Assembly (NCBI GenBank): GCA_903884105.1
Contig: CAISDJ010000026.1
Coordinates: 1-45,145, forward strand
DNA from: an uncultured Pseudomonadota bacterium
Lineage (GTDB): Bacteria; Pseudomonadota; Gammaproteobacteria; Steroidobacterales; Steroidobacteraceae
Direction: 5' to 3'
Length of the DNA stretch: 45,145 bases
Shown here: positions 9,042 to 16,839 of the stretch, piece after piece
Layout of the letters: every line of letters begins with the position of its first letter
Numbering within the stretch: position 1 is the first letter of the stretch
The notes under the pieces: model-generated
The model's database searches: none
The model's input: only the letters and a program-made list of their open reading frames with translations
What the model was told of the DNA's origin: nothing
Program-made: the position numbers and the translations under genes

Positions 9042-9707
9042 CTAGTACAGGCCTTTCAGCTGTTTGAACCGGGCGATGTCCCGCGTGAATTCGGCCTTCA
9101 GCTGTTCCTGCTCGGCCAGTTTCGACACGATGCTCTTCTGGTAGGTCTGGAGACTGCGGACCGTGTTCACCATGTCTTCAGCGAGGTGATCCGGCAGGGG
9201 TGGCGCTTCCGGGTCGTCACTGTAGGGACGGAACCGGGTGACCTGGTCCTGCAGCTTCACCTGGCGGTCGCGCATCGCGACCATGTTCTGCTTGGTTACG
9301 TTGACCTGGGCTTCAAGCAATTCGAGCCGCTGATTGCGCAGGCGCTCGATGTCCTCCACCGACAGGTACGTATCGATCAGCATGCGGTCGCGGAGGGCGC
9401 GCTCGTCGCGTTGCTTGCGGGCGATCGCGTCCACAGCTTCGGCCTTCAGTCTGGTCGTCCGGGACTGCTCGCCTTCGATGACTCGCAACACGGTGCCACG
9501 GTCGTTCAGGACCTGGGTGTCGCGGCCTGCGCACTCCGGGGGCTGGCTGTCGCCGAAATGGGCCTGGCCATTGGTATCGACACAGCGGAACACAGCCTCA
9601 GCGCCCGATGATTTCTTCGAGCCGGACGACTGGCGAGTTTGCGGCAGCGCCGCAGTGCTCACGAGCGCGGCGGCGATCAGCAACGTTGTCGAGCGCATCA
9701 GACTCAT
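9042..9707 (-). CDS. Secreted DUF4124-type coiled-coil protein
   Basis: This 221-residue protein of unknown function has an N-terminal signal peptide (about residues 1-23, ending in a TAALPQ-type site). A short DUF4124-like segment follows, VFRCVDTNGQAHFGDSQPP, with two nearby cysteines (RCVD and PECAG) that could pair. The rest is charged and helical, with coiled-coil-like heptads. The protein is probably periplasmic. The start at 9707 is supported by a strong GAGGTGGGA ribosome site. The gene is convergent with dut, 28 bases apart, with no clear terminator between them. Confidence 0.8.
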   Translation of the reverse strand: MSLMRSTTLLIAAALVSTAALPQTRQSSGSKKSSGAEAVFRCVDTNGQAHFGDSQPPECAGRDTQVLNDRGTVLRVIEGEQSRTTRLKAEAVDAIARKQRDERALRDRMLIDTYLSVEDIERLRNQRLELLEAQVNVTKQNMVAMRDRQVKLQDQVTRFRPYSDDPEAPPLPDHLAEDMVNTVRSLQTYQKSIVSKLAEQEQLKAEFTRDIARFKQLKGLY

Positions 9708-9791
9708 TCCCACCTCGTTAGCATCCCGCGGCCGACGGCCGCAGTATCGCCCGGGTCTTCCAGCCATCCTTGAGCCAGCTTGTCGGTGCCT

Positions 9792-10439
9792 TCAAGACTC
9801 GGACGTTATCCCATATTGCTCACGATAACTTCGAACTGCCGCAAGTTGCGCAGAATTTCCGGTCGCCTCCAGGAAGGAAATCAGGTCGGCCAGTTTCAGG
9901 ATGCTGACGACCGGCAGGCCGAACAGCTCCTCGACCTCCTGGACAGCCGATCTGGGACCCTGTCCCCGTTCCTGGCGATCCAGGGCAATGACCACCCCGG
10001 CGGGGGTTGCCCCGGCGCTGGCAATGATCTCGACTGATTCACGAATCGCGGTGCCGGCGGTCATCACGTCGTCGATGATCAGGACGCGGCCGGACAGGGG
10101 GGCACCGACGATGCTGCCGCCTTCCCCGTGGTCCTTGGCCTCCTTGCGGTTGAAGGCCCAGGGCAGGCTGAGTCCGTGGCCGTCGGCGAGCGAGGCAGCG
10201 GTGACCGTCACCAGAGGGATGCCCTTGTAAGCCGGGCCAAACAGCATGTCGAAGGCAATGCCACTGTTCGCTATCGCACCTGCGTAGAAGCGTCCGAGCT
10301 CGGCAATGGCTCGGCCCGTGCTGAACAGGCCGGCATTGAAGAAGTAGGGACTCTGCCGGCCGGATTTCAGCTTGAACTCGCCAAAGCGCAAGACACCGAG
10401 ATCCAGGCAGAGGGAAATGAAGGCTTGGGCGTTGGGCAT
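9792..10439 (-). CDS. pyrE: Orotate phosphoribosyltransferase
   Basis: PyrE joins orotate to PRPP to form OMP in pyrimidine synthesis. The 215-residue product has the N-terminal [17 protein letters not shown] region, the catalytic flexible loop [13 protein letters not shown] and the PRPP-binding motif [13 protein letters not shown] at 119-131. Length and motifs are standard. It is divergent from the AmpG-like transporter. The 150-base gap between them holds no gene. Confidence 0.97.
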   Translation of the reverse strand: MPNAQAFISLCLDLGVLRFGEFKLKSGRQSPYFFNAGLFSTGRAIAELGRFYAGAIANSGIAFDMLFGPAYKGIPLVTVTAASLADGHGLSLPWAFNRKEAKDHGEGGSIVGAPLSGRVLIIDDVMTAGTAIRESVEIIASAGATPAGVVIALDRQERGQGPRSAVQEVEELFGLPVVSILKLADLISFLEATGNSAQLAAVRSYREQYGITSES

Positions 10440-10589
10440 GTGGGGGCCGTGTCTCTACGGATCGGGACGGCGCGCACTTTAGCGTGGCGCAGGCCCGGCT
10501 CCAAGGGCAATGCGCACAGCATGCTGCTGACGACCGTTATACTGCCGTGCCTCAAGCCACTTTTAACAGAACAGAAGGACGTCAGACCG

Positions 10590-11936
10590 TTGAGTGCTGA
10601 AGACCGGTTGCCGGAATCCGCCGGGTGGCGACGCTTTGTGCCTGCACCCGCCCGACCGTACGTCGAGGCCGCTCCGCTCGGCGCACTGTTCCTCGGGATC
10701 TCCTCGGGCTTTCCGTTCGCGATGATCGCGGCGACGCTGACGTCGCGCCTCGCGCAGGACGGCATCGAAAAGCGGACCATCACCGCGTTCTCGCTTGCCT
10801 TCCTGGTCTACAACTTCAAATGGCTGTGGGCGTGGGTCGTCGATGGCGTGCGTCTGCCGATCATCGGCCGTCTCGGCCAGCGCGTGTCGTGGCTCTTGTT
10901 CGCGGGCGTGCTGGTCATCGCGGCCGTGGTGAACCTTGCCTTCGTCGATCCGAAGGCGCACCTGTTGGCGACCGTATGGGCAGCCATCCTCGTGGCGGTG
11001 GCCGGCGCAACCTATGACATCGTCATTGACGCCTACCGCATTGAATCGCTCGAGCCTCGACAGCTTGGCGCGGGCTCCGGCATGTCGCAGTACGGCTGGC
11101 GTATCGGGTCCGTGGTGGCGGCTTCGCTCGCACTGGTGGTGGCTTCCCGCTTTGACTGGCACATTGCGTATCTCGCCTGCGCGGCCCTGGCGCTGCCTGG
11201 CATGGCGGTGGGGTTGATTTTCGGAGAGCCGGCAAGGCATCGCGAGCCGACGACCCGGCAGGGGCTGAAAGCCGTGTGGTATTCCATCGTCGAGCCGCTC
11301 GCGGAGTTTCTGCGTCGCAAGGGCGCGCTGCTGGTCCTGCTCTTCATCCTGCTGCACAAGATCGGCGATACCCTGTCGCAGCTCACCGTGAGGCTGTTGT
11401 TCGAAGACCTGAACTTCACCAACGACGAGATTGCGCTCTTCGACGTAGGTTTCGGATTCTGGGGCTACCTCGTGGGCATCTTCCTGGGAGGCCTGCTCTA
11501 TGCACGTGCGGGACTCAAGAACTCTGTGCTCGTGAGCCTCATCCTGATGGCCGTTTCCAACCTGAGCTTCGCGTGGTTGGCGGCTGCCGGCCATTCAAAC
11601 TGGGGCATGGCGGGTGCGATTGGTTTCGAAAACCTGTCGAGCGGTATCGGCGGCGTGACCGTCGTGGCGTATTTCTCCGCACTATGCGACCTGCGCTACA
11701 CGGCGAGCCAGTACGCGCTCATCTCTGCAGCGACCAGTATCGTCGGCCGACTCGTCACCGGAACATCGGCGGGAGCGTTGGTCGAGCAGTTCGGCTATGT
11801 GAATTTCTATCTGTTCACCACGGTGGTGGCGCTGCCTGGGATCGTGCTGTTCTGGCTGATGATGCGGGCCGGGCTCATCGATGCATCCGTAGGCACGGCG
11901 GCGACCGCGTCGTCGAATGCTGACAAGGGACACTGA
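10590..11936 (+). CDS. AmpG-like major facilitator permease
   Basis: This inner-membrane protein of about 448 residues has 12 or so hydrophobic segments. It resembles AmpG/acetyl-CoA transporter-like MFS permeases, with LGISSGFPFAMIAATL near the first helix, FKWLWAWVVDGVRLP and a YDIVIDAYRIE segment. In E. coli AmpG imports anhydromuropeptides for cell-wall recycling. That role is likely but not proven here. I chose the TTG at 10590 because AGAAGGA precedes it and a TATACT box (10538-10543) lies just upstream. An ATG at 10521 would add 23 residues and place that box inside the gene. The small Rieske gene follows 14 bases later. Confidence 0.85.
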   Translation: MSAEDRLPESAGWRRFVPAPARPYVEAAPLGALFLGISSGFPFAMIAATLTSRLAQDGIEKRTITAFSLAFLVYNFKWLWAWVVDGVRLPIIGRLGQRVSWLLFAGVLVIAAVVNLAFVDPKAHLLATVWAAILVAVAGATYDIVIDAYRIESLEPRQLGAGSGMSQYGWRIGSVVAASLALVVASRFDWHIAYLACAALALPGMAVGLIFGEPARHREPTTRQGLKAVWYSIVEPLAEFLRRKGALLVLLFILLHKIGDTLSQLTVRLLFEDLNFTNDEIALFDVGFGFWGYLVGIFLGGLLYARAGLKNSVLVSLILMAVSNLSFAWLAAAGHSNWGMAGAIGFENLSSGIGGVTVVAYFSALCDLRYTASQYALISAATSIVGRLVTGTSAGALVEQFGYVNFYLFTTVVALPGIVLFWLMMRAGLIDASVGTAATASSNADKGH

Positions 11937-11950
11937 TCGGGCAAGCACTG

Positions 11951-12322
11951 ATGAGCGACGGCAGCCATGTTCTATGTCGGTTCGAGGACCTCGCCGATCC
12001 GGGCTCTCTCGCAGTCTCGATCGGCACGGAAAACTGGCCGCTGCGGGCCTTTGTGGTGAGGCGGGGAGAGCAGGTCTTCGCCTATGTGAATCGATGCCCG
12101 CACGCGGGTCATCCGCTCGACTGGCTGCCGAATCGTTTCCTGAATGGGGATGAAACGCTGATTCAGTGCGCTTCGCACGGCGCACTGTTTACGCTTGAAA
12201 GCGGCCACTGCGTCGTCGGGCCTTGTGCAGGCAAGAGCCTGATGGCGATTGCCGTGCACGTGGTCACGGGCAATGTGGTACTGACAGAAGATCCGGATGC
12301 GCTGGTGCAGCGGTTCGCCTGA
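11951..12322 (+). CDS. Small Rieske [2Fe-2S] protein
   Basis: This 123-residue protein consists almost only of a Rieske domain. The cluster ligands are C49-P-H51 and C73-A-S-H76, in CPHAGHPLDW and IQCASHGALF. There is no signal peptide or membrane anchor, so it is probably a soluble cytoplasmic ferredoxin-like electron carrier. It resembles stand-alone Rieske proteins rather than the cytochrome bc1 subunit. It sits 14 bases after the permease and is probably cotranscribed with it. No oxygenase partner lies nearby. Confidence 0.88.
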   Translation: MSDGSHVLCRFEDLADPGSLAVSIGTENWPLRAFVVRRGEQVFAYVNRCPHAGHPLDWLPNRFLNGDETLIQCASHGALFTLESGHCVVGPCAGKSLMAIAVHVVTGNVVLTEDPDALVQRFA

Positions 12323-12351
12323 CGGGCCGGCCAATCAGTGTTTCCTTGGGT

Positions 12352-12693
12352 TCAGTGCGATCGGTCTTCCGGCAGGTGCGGCCATTCCGAATAGCCGCCG
12401 GCCTCATTGCGATCCAGGAACTCGAGCGGACCCGCCCACTGCGTCTGCGACTGTGAATCGCTTTGCGGTTCGAAATCCTCGGGCTCGATGTCGACGGAGC
12501 CCGTCCAGTCTTCCGGTGCCTCGGCGGCGATGAAATCCTGATCATCCCACGATTCCGCATCGAACTCTTCGAGGGTGCCGTCGAAGTGCTGCACTTCAAT
12601 CGTGCCGTCATCTCGATCGATGGCGACAACCTCCAGAAGCGTACCACCTCGTCGTTGGTACCACTCGCCGATGACGGGAGCCAGTGCAGCCAT
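12352..12693 (-). CDS. Small acidic protein, resembles DUF6763
   Basis: This 113-residue, strongly acidic protein starts MAALAPVIGEWYQRRGG and includes EVQHFDGTLEEFD and a PEDWTGS motif. The pattern matches my recollection of DUF6763, a small gammaproteobacterial family of unknown function. A strong GGAGG site precedes the ATG. There are no cysteines, signal peptide or membrane segment. It lies downstream of trmB on the same strand, separated by 159 bases, and is convergent with the Rieske gene. Confidence 0.75.
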   Translation of the reverse strand: MAALAPVIGEWYQRRGGTLLEVVAIDRDDGTIEVQHFDGTLEEFDAESWDDQDFIAAEAPEDWTGSVDIEPEDFEPQSDSQSQTQWAGPLEFLDRNEAGGYSEWPHLPEDRSH

Positions 12694-12852
12694 GATGCCC
12701 CTCCATTCCCACCGAGATCGCGAACACGGACTGGTTAATCAGATGTTCTGTTGAACTACTTGTAGTCCTCGAGGTGTGCGGATTCAAGTGAAAGTTTTTC
12801 CGCAGGGCATCATCTCTGCAGGGCCGATCGTGTTTCAGGCGATGAGGCGGGT

Positions 12853-13560
12853 TCAGCCAATCGATTCCTTCCTGAATGCAAGATCCCACACCCCATGGCC
12901 GAGCCGCTGGCCGCGGCGCTCGAAGCGAGTGATGGGGCGTTCACTGTGGCGATCTACATAGTGGTTTCCCCCTGCGAGGTTCTTCAGCGCGGGGAACGTC
13001 TGCAGGACGGCGAGCATGTGCTCGGCATACGGTTGCCAGTCTGTTGCCAGGCGCAGTTCGCCTCCGGGCTTGAGCGCGCGCAATAGACGGTCGACAAGAG
13101 CAGGCTGGATCAATCGCCGCTTGTGGTGGCGCTTCTTCGGCCACGGGTCGGGGAAGAAGATGTGGATCGCAGTCAGGCTGCCTGCGGGCAGCTGGCGCTC
13201 GAGCACTTCGACGGCGTCGTGACAGATGACTTTCACGTTCCTCAGGTTTTCGGCTTGGGCCTTGAGCAGGAGATGCCCCACGCCGGAACGGTGGACTTCC
13301 GCCCCAATGCAATCGACATCCGGATGGGCGCTGGCATAGGCCGCGAGTGCATCGCCGGTCCCGAAGCCGATTTCAAGCAACCGATCGGCGCTGCGGCCGA
13401 AGACGGTATCAAGGTCGATCGGAGTGGGCGAATAGTCGATACCAAAGGCGGGCCAGAGCTCCGAGAGCGCACGCTCCTGCGCGGCGGTCAGTCGTCCCTC
13501 GCGAAGCACGAAGCTGCGAATGCGACGATGCGGGCGTTCCGGCGAGTCGGGGGCGTTCAA
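12853..13560 (-). CDS. trmB: tRNA (guanine46-N7)-methyltransferase TrmB
   Basis: TrmB makes m7G46 in the variable loop of tRNAs. The product of about 235 residues has the SAM motif LLEIGFGTGDAL and the diagnostic FFPDPWPKKRHHKRRL signature. I chose the TTG at 13560 because AGGAAAG lies seven bases before it. The TTG at 13587 falls inside a terminator hairpin and is unlikely to be used. The terminator separates trmB from the decayed gene upstream. Confidence 0.93.
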   Translation of the reverse strand: MNAPDSPERPHRRIRSFVLREGRLTAAQERALSELWPAFGIDYSPTPIDLDTVFGRSADRLLEIGFGTGDALAAYASAHPDVDCIGAEVHRSGVGHLLLKAQAENLRNVKVICHDAVEVLERQLPAGSLTAIHIFFPDPWPKKRHHKRRLIQPALVDRLLRALKPGGELRLATDWQPYAEHMLAVLQTFPALKNLAGGNHYVDRHSERPITRFERRGQRLGHGVWDLAFRKESIG

Positions 13561-13577
13561 GGGAGATCTTTCCTGTG

Positions 13578-13605
13578 AAACAAACAAGGCCCCTTACGGG
13601 GCCTT
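13578..13605 (-). terminator. Rho-independent terminator upstream of trmB
   Basis: Arms AAGGCCCC (13586-13593) and GGGGCCTT (13598-13605) enclose a four-base loop. On the reverse strand the hairpin is followed by TTGTTTGTTT. It would end transcription of the upstream pseudogene, and it forces trmB to start downstream of it. Confidence 0.8.
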
Positions 13606-13638
13606 GGGATTCAGAGCGGCCTGTGGAGGGTGCGGATT

Positions 13639-14090
13639 CTATCGCGCGGCTACCGATCCACCGCGCCCCTTTTCGATGTATTCGGGGTACATCGTGTGGG
13701 CGCCACCGAGGACCGCGTCTTCGCTCAGGTGGTGGATTGCCGCGAACTCCAGCTTGAACGGGTTCTTGCCCGCCAGGTAATGCGGGACAAAGCCTTTTGG
13801 CCGGCCCGAGATTTCCACGACGATATCGCATGGATAAGGAGTGACCCCCTGTTTGGTGTCCAGCTCGTAGTCGGAACTGCGAATCAGCGGCTCGGTCAGG
13901 AAGGCGGGATCGCTCAGCACCATGACGAAGGTCAGGTAGTTGCCGTGACGCGCTCCGGCTCGTCTTCGTGGATGCGGGCCATCCACATGCCCGTCAAGTC
14001 GATCTCGGCAAAGGCGTTGAGGCTGGCGATGAGCCCGGCGACCAGCAAACCAAGACGCATCCCGTTGCAGCGAGGTCGATCCCTTCCCAT
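13639..14090 (-). pseudogene. Remnant of a secreted-protein gene with internal deletion and frameshift
   Basis: An ATG at 14090 with a GGGGGAG ribosome site begins a reading frame with a signal peptide (MRLGLLVAGLIASLNAFA). The frame continues into IDLTGMWMARIHEDEPERV and stops after 52 codons. In another frame, from about 13955 to 13639, the sequence resumes as RHGNYLTFVMVLSDP, then FLTEPLIRSSDYELD, PYPCD, GKNPFKLEFAAIHHL and GGAHTMYPEYIEK. I recognise these as the two ends of one family of secreted hypothetical proteins of roughly 400 residues. About 250-300 codons of the middle are missing, and the join near 13950 shifts the frame. The intact family's function is unknown. The original terminator survives downstream at 13578-13605. 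Confidence 0.72.
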
Positions 14091-14161
14091 GAGTCGCTCC
14101 CCCCCGCGCTAGTTGGTTTGGCGTTGCTCTATCTAGCATACCGGCCAGTGCGAGGGCAGGC

Positions 14162-15325
14162 CTACTGGTCGGTCGATGGAGGGCGCTGTGCTCGCAGCCG
14201 CGCTGCTGCAGTGCGCTGCGCAACCCGGTCGAGCAGCGAGACCATTTCTTCCAGATCCTGGCGCTTCATGCCCTCGGTGATGAACACGATCCGAGTCCTG
14301 CGATCTGCGTCAGGCCATCGGTCGAGCCATACCAGGTTGTGCAACAGGTGCTGGGCCCCGTGAATGACGGCTGGCCGGTCGGGCTCCTCTGCCACGTGCA
14401 CCAGGCCCTTCAGTCGAAGTAGTCCCGGACCCAGGTTGTTTTCCACCGCGGCCAGCAACAGCTCAAGACCATAGAGCGTGGTCGGTTCGTCACGCGTGAG
14501 GCAGAAAGACGCGATCTTTGCATGCGAATGGGTGTGCGCAGGGCCCTGCTCAAGCAGCGGCGCCTTGGTGCGGTCTTCCTCGCTCGCGGGAAAATAGGCG
14601 GTCTCATTCAGCCACGCAGTGGCATCGGCCTGACCGCGCTCCAGCGTGAACCCCGTCGCGCGCAACATCTTGATGGGATCAATCGCGGGATCGTCTACGC
14701 GATGCACCCGCGCCGCCGGGTTGAGCAGATTGAGTCGCAGGCGGAGCTCCACTTCCCGCGCGGCCGCCTCGGAGGCTTCCATGAGATCCAGCTTGCTGAT
14801 GAGGATCTGGTCGGCCAGCGCCACCTGCCGCACCGCCTCATCGTGTCGTTCAAACGTATTGAGGTAGTTCACGGCATCCACAATGGCAACGACGGAGCCG
14901 AGGCGATACAACCCCTCGAGCGTGGGATCAGAGAGGAATGCCTGCAGGACCGGCCGCGGATCCGCGAGTCCGGAAGTCTCGATCACGACGTGGTCGAACG
15001 GGATGATCTCCCCGGCTGCGCGCGAGTGATAAAGCTTGTTCAATGTGCCGATCAGATCGCCGAATACGGTACAGCACAGGCAGCCGTTTTCGAGCAGCGT
15101 GATCTGGTCGTTGCTCGTCTCGGTGAGCAGGTGATCGAGTCCGACTTCGCCGAATTCATTGATCACCACGGCCGTGTTCGCCATGGCCGGGGAGCGCAGG
15201 GCACGGTTGAGCAGCGTTGTCTTGCCGCTCCCGAGAAAGCCCGTGAGCACGGTCACTGGCGTCCGCGCGTCGGTACGTGTCCGTGCGGAGGAGGGCGCTG
15301 GGGCTTGGGTGTCTGCAGGCGTCAC
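14162..15325 (-). CDS. CobW/COG0523 family GTP-binding metallochaperone
   Basis: This protein of about 387 residues belongs to the COG0523 G3E GTPases, which load metals into proteins. It has Walker A GFLGSGKT at 29-36, the ENGCLCCTV metal motif (CxCC), ETSGLADP and a guanine-specificity motif read as SKLD. A short His-rich piece (HTHSH) near residue 260 precedes the C-terminal CobW_C domain. No metal enzyme or Zur-like box nearby reveals the substrate metal. The start is uncertain. The frame opens at a GTG at 15451, but this sits on a large hairpin, so I prefer the GTG at 15325 just before the conserved domain. Confidence 0.85.
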   Translation of the reverse strand: MTPADTQAPAPSSARTRTDARTPVTVLTGFLGSGKTTLLNRALRSPAMANTAVVINEFGEVGLDHLLTETSNDQITLLENGCLCCTVFGDLIGTLNKLYHSRAAGEIIPFDHVVIETSGLADPRPVLQAFLSDPTLEGLYRLGSVVAIVDAVNYLNTFERHDEAVRQVALADQILISKLDLMEASEAAAREVELRLRLNLLNPAARVHRVDDPAIDPIKMLRATGFTLERGQADATAWLNETAYFPASEEDRTKAPLLEQGPAHTHSHAKIASFCLTRDEPTTLYGLELLLAAVENNLGPGLLRLKGLVHVAEEPDRPAVIHGAQHLLHNLVWLDRWPDADRRTRIVFITEGMKRQDLEEMVSLLDRVAQRTAAARLRAQRPPSTDQ

Positions 15326-15450
15326 GATCAACTTCTTTCGATTGGGGTTCAGGCTGGAGTGGGAGCAGTCATCACCGAGAGTGTGTCGAGAGCGGGTTCC
15401 AGGCAACGATAGCGCCTGCAAAGCCGCGGAAAGCGGCTGGCGATCCGTCA

Positions 15451-15477
15451 CCAGCCCCCGCGGCTGGCGGGGGCTGG
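15451..15477. repeat. Strong GC hairpin between the dehydrogenase and CobW-like genes
   Basis: CCAGCCCCCGC (15451-15461) pairs perfectly with GCGGGGGCTGG (15467-15477) around a five-base loop. It lies 12 bases after the stop of the dehydrogenase gene on the reverse strand. No T-run follows, so it is either a weak terminator or an mRNA 3'-end stabiliser. Confidence 0.6.
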
Positions 15478-15489
15478 TTCCTTAGCCAC

Positions 15490-16377
15490 TCAGCCCTTGA
15501 GGCCGCTCGCGATTGCCTGCTCGTGGGCCATGATGGCCCAATCCTTTTCGGCGTCGCCACGAGCAATGGCGCTCAGCAGGCGGTCGCGGCACACGGCGAC
15601 GCTCGGCAATGGCACGGCAGCCATTTCGCCGGCGGCGAGCGCCAGGCTCACGTCCTTGAGTGCGAGCGTAGCCGTGAAACCGACCTTGTCGTAAGACTTG
15701 TCGGCAATGATCGTCGAGTACGCGTTATAGGCTGGGCTCGCGAACATGCCATCGACGAGGATTTCGCGGAACAGCGCTCCGGGGGCGCCCGACTTTTCCA
15801 CCAGAGAGAACGCCTCTCCCATGGCTTCGATGGCGCACGCGAGCAACATGTTGTTGGCCAGCTTGACGGCCGATGCGGCTCCCGGCTCCTCGCCTGCCGC
15901 GAACAGCCTGCGACCAATGGATTCCAGCGCCGGACGTGCCTTCTCGGTGGCCGCCGCCGGCCCCGCCACGATGATGCCAAGCTTGCCGGCCGTGACGGCT
16001 TCGGGGCGACCGAGTACCGGTCCTGCGACCAGCGACTGGCCGGCTTGCGCATGTCTCGCCGCAAGGGCCCGGATGGTCCCCACGGCATGAGTGCCCATGG
16101 CGACGTGCACGCCATTCGCAGGCAGGTTGGCGATCAGGCCGGCAGGCCCGTCCGCCACTGCATTCAACGCCTTGTCATCCGCGAGCATCGACAGCACCAG
16201 TCCATCGGACTCAGCTGCGGCGCTCTTGATCGACGGAGCATGGACGGCGCCGCGATCGAGTACCGCCTGCAGCTTGTCGACGGAGCGGTTGTAGACCACC
16301 ACTTGATGGCCCGCATCGAGCAGGCGATGCACCATCGCCTGCCCCATGCGGCCGAGACCGATAAAGGCAACCTTCAA
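15490..16377 (-). CDS. NAD(P)-dependent beta-hydroxyacid dehydrogenase family protein
   Basis: This 295-residue member of the 3-hydroxyisobutyrate dehydrogenase superfamily has a Rossmann motif GLGRMG at 7-12, YNRS at the end of strand two (29-32, compatible with NADP), a GPVLGRPEAVTAGKL region in place of the classic DAPVSGG, and the catalytic lysine motif KLANNMLLA with Lys172 and Asn176. The changed substrate loop suggests the GLYR/imine-reductase-like side of the family rather than true MmsB. Its substrate is unknown. It lies 28 bases downstream of the DoxX gene on the same strand and may belong to the catabolic cluster. Confidence 0.88.
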   Translation of the reverse strand: MKVAFIGLGRMGQAMVHRLLDAGHQVVVYNRSVDKLQAVLDRGAVHAPSIKSAAAESDGLVLSMLADDKALNAVADGPAGLIANLPANGVHVAMGTHAVGTIRALAARHAQAGQSLVAGPVLGRPEAVTAGKLGIIVAGPAAATEKARPALESIGRRLFAAGEEPGAASAVKLANNMLLACAIEAMGEAFSLVEKSGAPGALFREILVDGMFASPAYNAYSTIIADKSYDKVGFTATLALKDVSLALAAGEMAAVPLPSVAVCRDRLLSAIARGDAEKDWAIMAHEQAIASGLKG

Positions 16378-16405
16378 CGGAGTGCCCCGGCTGAGTGCGC
16401 TGTAA

Positions 16406-16774
16406 TCACGTCGGGTTCATCGCGACGATGGCCGCGCAGAGCGCCCAGAAAAGCGGGTATTCGCAGCCGCCCAGGTTCCACAGCCACTTGCCTTTGGTGA
16501 CCTTGAAGACGGATGCCGAGGCGACCAGCATGAATGCAAACGTCAGCCAGGCAGCGGGTGCGGTGTAGATGCCGAGAATCAGGGCAAGGCCTACCACGAA
16601 CTCGAACACGATGCCGAAGTTCACGAACAGGCCGGGGTTTGGATAGCCCGCCGCGGTGAAGAAGCCCAGAGGGCCGGGACGGAAGGTGATCTTCGCGACG
16701 CCATGCGGAATCAGGAACAGGCCGACAATGAGCCTGAGCAGGACATAACCGTTGCTTAAGTCGAAATTGAACAT
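16406..16774 (-). CDS. DoxX family membrane protein
   Basis: This 122-residue inner-membrane protein has four hydrophobic helices, with LLRLIVGLFLIPHGVAKI near the N-terminus as in DoxX/SURF4-like proteins. Family roles are poorly known. Some members are linked to thiosulphate oxidation or to redox stress complexes. The ATG at 16774 is favoured over the preceding GTG because GAGGGGA is seven bases away. It lies between lpdA and the beta-hydroxyacid dehydrogenase on the same strand. Confidence 0.85.
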   Translation of the reverse strand: MFNFDLSNGYVLLRLIVGLFLIPHGVAKITFRPGPLGFFTAAGYPNPGLFVNFGIVFEFVVGLALILGIYTAPAAWLTFAFMLVASASVFKVTKGKWLWNLGGCEYPLFWALCAAIVAMNPT

Positions 16775-16839
16775 CACTGATTCCCCTCTGTTATTGGAAG
16801 ACGTTTTTACGATCGGAAACGGGTTGCCCGCTTAACTCT

